Source of the DNA: Pseudomonadota bacterium
Lineage (GTDB): Bacteria; Pseudomonadota; Gammaproteobacteria; UBA5335
DNA length: 5,439 nt
Assembly: GCA_002862965.1 (NCBI GenBank)
Contig: PKCW01000163.1
Span: 1-5,439, forward strand
Direction of reading: 5' to 3'
Part shown: piece by piece, positions 1-5,439 of the stretch
Numbering within the stretch: position 1 is the first letter of the stretch
Layout of the letters: each line of letters begins with the position of its first letter
The notes under the pieces: generated by a model
The model's input: the letters and a program-made list of their open reading frames with translations, nothing else
Database searches by the model: none
Told to the model about the DNA's origin: nothing
Made by a program: the position numbers and the translations under genes

Positions 1-324
1 ACCTATGCCGATGCCCTGCTGTCCTACGAGGACCAGCCCATCCAGGTGAAACGGCCGACCGGCGGCTACTTCGACTGGGACAAGGCCGTGCCGATGGAGA
101 TCGTGATGAAGGACGGTCGGCCGGTTCAGGTCAAGTACTACCTCTACCTCAACCCACAGGGCGAATGGAAGGTATACGACGTCGTGGCGGAGAACGTCAG
201 TTTCATCATGAGCTATCGCAACGTTCTGCAGGACGATGCCCGCCGTCTGGGCCTGGACGGACTGATCCAGAAGATGAAGACCCAGAACATTCCAGCGACC
301 CAGACGAATGTCCGGAAAAGCTGA
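1..324 (+). CDS. mlaC: MlaC, periplasmic phospholipid-binding protein of the Mla pathway (C-terminal part, 5' end outside the window)
   Basis: The frame is open from base 1 and ends at TGA 322-324, giving 107 residues, about half of the roughly 200-residue family. MlaC (Ttg2D family) is a soluble periplasmic carrier that shuttles phospholipid between the outer-membrane MlaA complex and the inner-membrane MlaFEDB ABC transporter. The visible part has the late beta-sheet and C-terminal helices of the fold: VKYYLYLNPQGEWKVYDVVA, then ENVSFIMSYRN and GLDGLIQKMKTQN. These line up with the E. coli MlaC segments around GNWQAYDMIAEGVS and GIDGLTAQLK. The GTG at 46 lies inside the protein and is not its start. 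The N-terminus and signal peptide lie upstream of the window. mlaB follows with an overlap, as in many mla operons. The family call is from recalled similarity and is secure because both motif and neighbour agree. Confidence 0.9.
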   Translation, partial: TYADALLSYEDQPIQVKRPTGGYFDWDKAVPMEIVMKDGRPVQVKYYLYLNPQGEWKVYDVVAENVSFIMSYRNVLQDDARRLGLDGLIQKMKTQNIPATQTNVRKS

Positions 325-646
325 TCCGGCCGCGACCATCGCATTGACCGCCGGGCGCGACGGAGCGGTGATCCGGGTCGCCGGCGAGTTGAGCTTCATG
401 TCGGCCGCTCGTGGCATCGAGGCCTTCCGGCCCTACTGTCGCCCGCCGATCGGCAAGGCGCTGACGGTGGACCTGACCGCCGTGACGCGCGCCGACAGCG
501 GCGGGCTGGCACTCCTGTTGCATTGGAAACGGATGGCGCATGCCGCCGGCCACTCGATCCGGTTTCTCGGGCTGCCGGAGCAGACACGCAACCTGGCCGC
601 CGTGTTCGGCATCGCCGACCTGCTCGATTCCGGCAACACCAGCTGA
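308..646 (+). CDS. mlaB: MlaB, STAS-domain subunit of the Mla phospholipid ABC transporter
   Basis: This 112-residue protein is essentially one STAS domain. MlaB is the small cytoplasmic subunit that binds the ATPase MlaF and supports assembly and activity of the MlaFEDB complex at the inner membrane. Visible features are a first strand pair (AVIRVAGELSF, residues 20-30), the central strand LTVDLTAV (52-59), and the signature loop ADSGGLALLLHW (62-73). A terminal helix NLAAVFGIADLL follows at 95-106. E. coli MlaB has DTGGLALLLH at the loop, so Ser64 replaces the Thr; both residues are hydroxylated. The ATG at 308 overlaps the end of mlaC by 17 bases in another frame. No good Shine-Dalgarno precedes it, which suggests translational coupling to mlaC. 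The length matches the family at about 100 residues. Position after mlaC separates it from anti-sigma antagonists, which share the STAS fold. Confidence 0.88.
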   Translation: MSGKADPAATIALTAGRDGAVIRVAGELSFMSAARGIEAFRPYCRPPIGKALTVDLTAVTRADSGGLALLLHWKRMAHAAGHSIRFLGLPEQTRNLAAVFGIADLLDSGNTS

Positions 647-688
647 TCCGGTCCGGCACCCCCGGACGAGTGCCCCACTTCGCCATCC

Positions 689-693
689 GGGAG
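689..693 (+). promoter_or_regulatory. Ribosome binding site of ppc
   Basis: GGGAG lies six bases before the ATG at 700. It decides the ppc start: the reading frame is open back to an ATG at 523, but that would run through the STAS core of mlaB and add 59 residues with no family counterpart. Confidence 0.75.
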
Positions 694-699
694 TTAGCA

Positions 700-3405
700 A
701 TGACCGATGTCGCCGTTTCACCGGCAGATCCCATCCAGGCGCTGCTGGCCGACATGGACACCCTGCGCGCCTTGCTGGAGGAAACCCTGCGTGAGCAGAC
801 CGGCTGGCCGCTGGTGGAACGGTTCCAGGAGGCTCACCAGCTCGCCGAAGCCCGTCGGGACGGCTCTGCCGAGGCCGAACAGCGACTCTGCACCGGGCTG
901 GCGGCGTTGTCGACGGATGAGGCGGTGGAATTCACCTACGCCTTTTCGTCATTTTTCCAGTCGGTCAACATCGCCGAAAAGGTGCATCGCCTGCGCCGTC
1001 GGCGGCATTATGCCCGCGAATTGACCACGCCGCAGCCGGAAAGCCTGCTGGACATGGTCACGCGTCTGCGCGAGGCGGGATTGTCGCTGACCGATCTCGA
1101 CGCTCTGCTGCAGCGCCTCTGGGTCGAGCCGGTCTTCACCGCCCATCCCACCGAGGCACGTCGGCGCACCCTGCTGCAGAAGCAGCAGTGGATCGCCCAG
1201 CGCCTGGTGGAACGGCTCAATCCCAATCTCACGCCGCAGGAATCGGCCGGCATACTCGAAAACATCCACATGCACCTGACCGCGGCGTGGCAGACGGACA
1301 GCGATCCGGACGTGCGTCCCACGGTCGACGACGAACACGAGCATGTCCTGTTCTTCCTGCTGCAGGTCATCTACCGCGTGGTCCCGGCCTTCTATGAGGA
1401 ACTGGAGGCGGCCGTCCGCCAGGTCTATGGCCCGCCCGCGCAAGGCTATGTGTCCCACCCGCTGTTGCGTTTTGCGTCCTGGGTCGGCGGCGACATGGAC
1501 GGCAATCCCAATGTCTCGGCGGCCAGCATCCGGCGCGTGCTGGAACGTCAGCGCGGCGAGATTCTGGCCCGTTACCGCGGCGAATTGAACGAGCTGTACC
1601 GCGAACTCAGCCAGTCGACCACGCGGGTCGGGATCAGCGACGCGCTCCGGCAGCGCATCGACGCCTACGGCGAGCAATTCCCCGAGCGGCTGGCGAGCAT
1701 CGCCCCCCGGCATCGCGCCATGCCCTACCGGCTGATGTTGCGCCTCATGGACGCACGCCTCGCGGCCACCCTGCGCGACACCGACGGCGCGTATCGGGAT
1801 GCCGCGGCATTTCTGGACGATGTCCGCCTCATGGCCGGCAGCCTGGAGGCGCACAAGGGCCGCCATGCCGGGCTGTTCCTCGTGCAGCGGCTGTTGCGAC
1901 GCGTCGAAACCTTCGGCTTTCACGCCATGACGCTCGACGTGCGGCAGGACAGCCTGGTGCATCGGCGCGTCATCGGCGAGTGCCTGGGCCTTGCCGACTG
2001 GCTGGATCGATCCGCCGAGGAACGCCTCGTCGTCCTCCGCCGCGCACTGGTGAGCGCCGATCCGCCGCGCATCCCGGCCAATCCCGAGGTCGAGCAGACC
2101 CTGGCCGTGTTTCAGGCCATCCGCGACGTGCGCAGCCGGCACGGGCAGAGCGCCATCGGCCCCTACATCATCAGCATGACGCAGGGCGCCGACGACATCC
2201 TCTCGGTCCTGCTGCTGGCGCGCTGGGCGGGACTCGGTCGGGACGGCGAGGTGCCGCTGGATGTGGCGCCGCTGTTCGAAACGATCGGGGATCTGGAACA
2301 CGGTCCCGGCATCATGACCGCGCTGTTTGACGAACCCGTCTACCGCGCCCACCTCGACAACCGGGGTCGGCGCCAGATCATCATGCTGGGCTATTCGGAC
2401 AGCAACAAGGATGGCGGCTTTGCCTGTTCCCGCTGGAGCGTGCAGCGCGCCCAGGGAACCTTCGTCGGCGTGGCGGCAGCGGCCGGCGTGGAACTGACGC
2501 AGTTCCACGGGCGGGGCGGCACGGTCAGCCGCGGCGGTGGCAAGACCCACAAGGCGGTGCTCTCCTCGCCGCCCGGCGCGGTGGCCGGTCATCTGCGGGT
2601 GACCGAACAGGGCGAGATCATCAACGAAAAGTTCGGCCTGCGCGGCATTGCCATCCGCACGCTGGAACAGACCGTCAGCGCTGTTGCGCTCGCGACCGCG
2701 CAGCCCGGCCCCGCCGACGACGAGTTGCGCCGGGCGGTCATGGAGCGGATCTCCGCGGAGAGCCGCCTGCGGTACCGCGAGCTGGTCGACCACCCGGATT
2801 TCATGACCTTTTTCCGCCACGCCACGCCGATCGACGTCATCGAACGCATGCAGATCGGTTCGCGACCGGCCTCGCGCCGCCAGATGGCCGGCGTCAAGGA
2901 TCTGCGCGCCATTCCCTGGGTGTTTTCCTGGTCACAGAACCGCTATCTGTTCACCGGCTGGTACGGTCTCGGCCACGGCCTGCAGGCCGCGATGGCCGAG
3001 TTCGGGGCAGACACGCTCTCGGCACTGGCGCGTGACTGGCTGTTCTTCGGCAACCTGCTGGATGATGCCGAGATGGTGCTGATCAAGGCGGATCTGGGGA
3101 TCGCCGAGCGTTACGCGCAGCTCGTGCCGGCGGCGGCCAGCCACCTGACCGGCCGCATTCGCGCGGCCTACGACGACACGGTCGCCGCCGTGTTCAGGCT
3201 CAAGGGCACCCACGCGCTGCTGGAGCAGGACCGCATCCTGCAGCGTTCGATCCGCACCCGCAATCCCTATCTCGACCCCGTCAGTCTGCTGCAGGTCGAC
3301 CTCCTGGCGCGCTGGCGGGCCGGCGACCGGCAGGACGACGCGCTGTTCCGCGCCCTGGTGATCACCGTGAATGCCATCTCGCTGGGCTTGCAGAACACCG
3401 GTTGA
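700..3405 (+). CDS. ppc: Phosphoenolpyruvate carboxylase
   Basis: This 901-residue cytoplasmic enzyme carboxylates PEP with bicarbonate to oxaloacetate and phosphate, feeding the TCA cycle; E. coli PEPC has 883 residues. Family motifs appear in order: FTAHPTEARRR with catalytic His149 (E. coli His138), GYSDSNKDGG 564-573 with Lys570 (Lys546), and FHGRGGTVSRGGG 602-614 with His603, Arg605 and Arg611 (His579, Arg581, Arg587). TEQGEII follows at 635-641 and RAIPWVFSWSQNR from Arg736. The C-terminus ends in QNTG. Residues matching the E. coli aspartate-inhibitor site are kept (Arg611, Lys796, Arg854, Asn899), so feedback inhibition by aspartate is likely (inference). NKDGG instead of AKDAG, and SRGGGK instead of GRGGGP, resemble the divergent PEPC class of alphaproteobacteria. 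It starts 53 bases after mlaB and could be co-transcribed with it; no clear promoter was seen between them. The frame is intact. Confidence 0.97.
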   Translation: MTDVAVSPADPIQALLADMDTLRALLEETLREQTGWPLVERFQEAHQLAEARRDGSAEAEQRLCTGLAALSTDEAVEFTYAFSSFFQSVNIAEKVHRLRRRRHYARELTTPQPESLLDMVTRLREAGLSLTDLDALLQRLWVEPVFTAHPTEARRRTLLQKQQWIAQRLVERLNPNLTPQESAGILENIHMHLTAAWQTDSDPDVRPTVDDEHEHVLFFLLQVIYRVVPAFYEELEAAVRQVYGPPAQGYVSHPLLRFASWVGGDMDGNPNVSAASIRRVLERQRGEILARYRGELNELYRELSQSTTRVGISDALRQRIDAYGEQFPERLASIAPRHRAMPYRLMLRLMDARLAATLRDTDGAYRDAAAFLDDVRLMAGSLEAHKGRHAGLFLVQRLLRRVETFGFHAMTLDVRQDSLVHRRVIGECLGLADWLDRSAEERLVVLRRALVSADPPRIPANPEVEQTLAVFQAIRDVRSRHGQSAIGPYIISMTQGADDILSVLLLARWAGLGRDGEVPLDVAPLFETIGDLEHGPGIMTALFDEPVYRAHLDNRGRRQIIMLGYSDSNKDGGFACSRWSVQRAQGTFVGVAAAAGVELTQFHGRGGTVSRGGGKTHKAVLSSPPGAVAGHLRVTEQGEIINEKFGLRGIAIRTLEQTVSAVALATAQPGPADDELRRAVMERISAESRLRYRELVDHPDFMTFFRHATPIDVIERMQIGSRPASRRQMAGVKDLRAIPWVFSWSQNRYLFTGWYGLGHGLQAAMAEFGADTLSALARDWLFFGNLLDDAEMVLIKADLGIAERYAQLVPAAASHLTGRIRAAYDDTVAAVFRLKGTHALLEQDRILQRSIRTRNPYLDPVSLLQVDLLARWRAGDRQDDALFRALVITVNAISLGLQNTG

Positions 3406-3435
3406 CCGACTTTCGCAGTCCTGCGATGCCCCCCC

Positions 3436-3467
3436 AAAAAAAACGCCGCTCGAAAGCGGCGTTTTAT
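3436..3467. terminator. Bidirectional rho-independent terminator between convergent ppc and pnp
   Basis: AAAACGCCGCT (3440-3450) and AGCGGCGTTTT (3455-3465) are perfect reverse complements, giving an 11-bp stem with the four-base loop CGAA. On the + strand the stem runs into TTTTATT. On the - strand it ends in eight T (complement of the A run 3436-3443), the stronger of the two tails. It lies 34 bases after the ppc stop and 21 bases from the pnp stop, so it can serve both genes. Confidence 0.93.
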
Positions 3468-3486
3468 TCACATCAGGCAGGCAGTC

Positions 3487-5271
3487 TCATTCCGGCGCGT
3501 AGATCGCCTTCATGCTGAGGCGAATGCGACCCTGGCGATCGACTTCGAGCACCTTCACGTCGATGACATCTCCTTCCTTGAGCTTGTCGCTGACCCGTTC
3601 GACCCGCTCGTCGGAGATCTGGGAAATGTGCACCAGCCCATCGCGGCCGGGCAGGATCGTGACGAAGGCGCCGAAGTCCATCAGCTTGCTGACACGACCC
3701 TGATAGACCTTGCCCACCTCGACATCTGCCGTGATGAGTTCGATGCGCTGGCGGGCAGCCTCGGCATCGGCGCGGTCGACCGAGGCGATCTTGACCGTGC
3801 CGTCATCGGTGATGTCGATGGTGGTGCGGGTTTCCTCGGTGATCTGGCGGATCGTGGCGCCGCCCTTGCCGATCACGTCACGGATCTTTTCGGGGTTGAT
3901 GTGCATGGTCAGGATGCGCGGCGCCCACTCCGACATCTCCTCGCGCGAGCGGTCGATGACCTTGGCCATCTCGCCGAGGATGTGCAGCCGGCCTTCACGC
4001 GCCTGGTCGAGTGCCGCCGACATGATTTCGCGGGTGATGCCGTTGATCTTGATGTCCATCTGCAGCGCGCTGACCCCCCGCTCGCTGCCGGCCACCTTGA
4101 AGTCCATGTCGCCGAGATGATCCTCGTCACCCAGGATGTCGGAAATCACCGCAAACCGGTCGCCGTCCTTGATCAGCCCCATGGCGATCCCGGCGGCGGG
4201 CGCCTTCACCGGCACGCCGGCGTCCATCAACGACAGGCTCGAGCCGCAGACGCTGGCCATCGAGCTCGACCCATTGGATTCGGTGATCTCGGACACCACG
4301 CGGATGGTGTAGGGGAAGCTGCTCATGTCGGGCAGGATGGCTTCGATGGCCCGGCGCGCCAGCCGGCCATGGCCGATTTCCCGGCGCTTGGGCGAGCCGA
4401 TGAAGCCGGTCTCGCCGACGCTGTAGGGCGGGAAATTGTAATGGAGCATGAACGGCTCCTTGCGCTCGCCCTCGATCGCGTCGATGACCTGCGCGTCCCG
4501 CGCGGTACCCAGCGTCGTGACCACGATAGCCTGCGTTTCGCCGCGGGTGAACAGCGCCGACCCGTGGGTACGCGGCAGGACGCCGACCTCGATGCTGATC
4601 GGCCGCACGGTCCTGAGATCGCGGCCATCGATGCGCGGCGCGCCGCTCAGGATCCGCTCGCGCACGATGCGCTTTTCCAGATCCGCAAAGGCTTTCTTGA
4701 CGGCGGCTTCGGTGAACACGCCTTCGGTAATGACCAGTTCGTTCACCGCGCGCTGACGCAATTCGACCACGGCCGTCTGGCGCGCCTGCTTTTCCGAAAC
4801 GCTGTAGGCCTGACTGAGTGCGCTCTCGACGAGTGCCGAGACCGCGGCGATCACGGATTCGTCCGCCTTGTGCGGCTGCCAGCTCCAGGCCGGCTTGCCG
4901 GCCTCGGCGGCAAACTCCTGTATGGCGCGCACGGCGGCCTGCATCTCGTCATGACCGAACAGCACGGCGCCGAGCATGACCGATTCGGGCAGTTCGCGGG
5001 CGCCGGATTCCACCATCAGCACCGCCTGTTCGGTTCCCGCGACGACCAGATCCAGATCCGACCGCCCGAGCTGGCGGCCGGTGGGGTTCAGCACGTACGC
5101 GCCATCGATGTAACCCACCCGCGCAGCGCCCAAGGGCCCCTGGAACGGAATGCCCGAGATCGCCAAGGCCGCCGAGGCGCCCAGCAGGGCCGGAATGGCC
5201 AACAGCACCAATGGCACACCCAGCAGTCGCAGGATGGGTCCGGTGCCCAGCTGCAAGCCGATCGATACCAA
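3487..5271 (-). CDS. pnp: Polynucleotide phosphorylase, lacking its normal N-terminus (5' end lost at a sequence junction)
   Basis: PNPase degrades RNA 3' to 5' by phosphorolysis, usually as a trimer and often in the RNA degradosome. The open frame is 594 codons from a formal TTG at 5271, but recognisable PNPase begins only at [18 protein letters not shown] (residues 26-43, near base 5196). In E. coli the matching segment begins near residue 128. The strands before it in RNase PH domain 1, including the FFRREGRP and RPIRPLFP motifs, are therefore missing. Present are the rest of that domain and the helical domain (about 130-205). RNase PH domain 2 has [14 protein letters not shown] (234-247), SNGSSSMAS (332-340) and Asp384, Asp390 and Lys392 in [12 protein letters not shown]. 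The KH domain has IGKGG (467-471), and the S1 domain spans about 517-587. The tail after S1 is very short. No Shine-Dalgarno precedes the TTG, and an in-frame stop lies at 5287-5289. rpsO, the usual upstream neighbour, is not seen. As written this is not a functional gene start. Confidence 0.93.
   Translation of the reverse strand: MVSIGLQLGTGPILRLLGVPLVLLAIPALLGASAALAISGIPFQGPLGAARVGYIDGAYVLNPTGRQLGRSDLDLVVAGTEQAVLMVESGARELPESVMLGAVLFGHDEMQAAVRAIQEFAAEAGKPAWSWQPHKADESVIAAVSALVESALSQAYSVSEKQARQTAVVELRQRAVNELVITEGVFTEAAVKKAFADLEKRIVRERILSGAPRIDGRDLRTVRPISIEVGVLPRTHGSALFTRGETQAIVVTTLGTARDAQVIDAIEGERKEPFMLHYNFPPYSVGETGFIGSPKRREIGHGRLARRAIEAILPDMSSFPYTIRVVSEITESNGSSSMASVCGSSLSLMDAGVPVKAPAAGIAMGLIKDGDRFAVISDILGDEDHLGDMDFKVAGSERGVSALQMDIKINGITREIMSAALDQAREGRLHILGEMAKVIDRSREEMSEWAPRILTMHINPEKIRDVIGKGGATIRQITEETRTTIDITDDGTVKIASVDRADAEAARQRIELITADVEVGKVYQGRVSKLMDFGAFVTILPGRDGLVHISQISDERVERVSDKLKEGDVIDVKVLEVDRQGRIRLSMKAIYAPE
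5197..5262. other. Junction segment of unknown origin between pnp and the fliD-like fragment
   Basis: PNPase similarity ends near 5196, and none of the three minus-strand frames here continues it: the expected run of about EGF-NEVQV-ATVL is absent. Bases 5201-5260 are 65 percent GC by hand count, like the pnp side, whereas 5281-5400 are 47 percent. One minus frame reads as a hydrophobic stretch ([18 protein letters not shown]) that looks like membrane protein but is too short to assign. No inverted repeats, target-site duplication or transposase trace was seen. Confidence 0.5.
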
Positions 5272-5439
5272 GCGCAGCTTACTGCTTTAGGTAAGGTGGA
5301 AAGTGCACTACGTGAGTTCCGCACTGCGGTTAACGAGATGAACAGCAGCACAAACAGCATCATCAAGAATACGGCAACAACCTCTCAAGATGGCTTTTTC
5401 ACCGCAAGTGCGGATGCGAACGCGGACGCGCATGGAAAC
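5251..5439 (+). CDS. Fragment of a flagellar filament-cap protein (hook-associated protein 2, FliD family), both ends missing
   Basis: A + strand frame of 63 codons runs without a stop to the window end. It contains [20 protein letters not shown], then [11 protein letters not shown], and [18 protein letters not shown]. FliD proteins cap the growing flagellar filament and fold incoming flagellin. Near the N-terminus they carry a helix of the type QLSALG-LQSAL-F-SAL, followed by a Ser/Thr-rich link and a strand like FTATAS-A-A-G, which matches this order. The wording reminds me of the lateral-flagellum version (LafB type) more than of polar FliD, but that is from memory. The normal first 30 to 40 residues, the start codon and a Shine-Dalgarno are absent; upstream the frame only continues as a shadow of pnp. 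Codons such as TTA, CTA, GGT and AGT, and lower GC, differ from every other gene here. The exact left edge is uncertain, between about 5240 and 5266. Confidence 0.62.
   Translation, partial: MQADRYQAQLTALGKVESALREFRTAVNEMNSSTNSIIKNTATTSQDGFFTASADANADAHGN

Noticed and set aside
523..699. Upstream extension of ppc to an ATG at 523
   Set aside because: It would overlap mlaB across its STAS core and has no PEPC counterpart. GGGAG six bases before 700 marks the start.
206..761. Minus-strand open frames opposite mlaC and mlaB
   Set aside because: They are antisense to two recognised genes and show no family pattern; rich in Arg, Ser and Gly as expected for shadows.
949..2820. Long minus-strand open frame of 623 codons opposite ppc
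   Set aside because: It lies wholly antisense to a PEP carboxylase with all motifs intact. Its composition (many Gly, Ala, Arg, His, Gln and Asp, no recognisable motif) is that of a shadow frame in GC-rich DNA.
3512..4756. Plus-strand open frames opposite pnp
   Set aside because: They are rich in Ser, Arg, Thr and Met with no domain, and complementary to conserved PNPase, KH and S1 coding sequence.
5190..5270. Insertion sequence or phage attachment site at the pnp break
   Set aside because: No transposase, terminal inverted repeat, target duplication or tRNA end is visible on either side.
5197..5271. A signal peptide or membrane anchor as a true N-terminus of PNPase
   Set aside because: The TTG has no Shine-Dalgarno, a stop lies at 5287-5289, and the segment replaces catalytic-domain core that the enzyme needs. 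A junction explains it better.
5088..5366. Minus-strand frame of 92 codons at the right end, rich in Leu, Cys and Trp
   Set aside because: It spans the junction and runs antisense to the FliD frame and in the wrong frame for pnp. The Cys/Trp-rich stretch is typical of a shadow.

Overview
The window looks like chromosomal DNA from a GC-rich gammaproteobacterium. Two 60-base lines counted by hand, 1021-1080 in ppc and 5041-5100 in pnp, are 68 and 70 percent GC. The end of an Mla lipid-transport operon, a bacterial PEP carboxylase and a PNPase of proteobacterial type fit that group. I cannot name a genus.

Layout: (1) 1-324 (+) is the C-terminal half of MlaC, cut by the window start. (2) 308-646 (+) is MlaB, overlapping mlaC by 17 bases. 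(3) 700-3405 (+) is a complete phosphoenolpyruvate carboxylase (ppc) with its own Shine-Dalgarno. (4) 3436-3467 is a bidirectional rho-independent terminator between convergent ppc and pnp. (5) 3487-5271 (-) is polynucleotide phosphorylase (pnp). It has intact second RNase PH, KH and S1 domains but lacks roughly the first 127 residues of the family. (6) About 5251-5439 (+) is an internal fragment of a flagellar filament-cap gene (FliD family) with much lower GC, open to the window end.

mlaC and mlaB supply parts of the Mla system, which moves phospholipids between the outer and inner membranes. ppc replenishes oxaloacetate and may be co-transcribed with mla. pnp is a convergent RNA-decay gene. 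These are housekeeping functions with no evident joint role.

The one real anomaly is the right end. PNPase similarity stops abruptly near 5196, a stretch of about 60 bases has no recognisable origin, and from about 5260 the sequence becomes a FliD-family reading frame in the opposite direction with AT-richer codons. A chimeric assembly or clone, or less likely a real rearrangement that broke pnp, explains this best. I see no convincing undescribed system, CRISPR array, mobile element or RNA gene.
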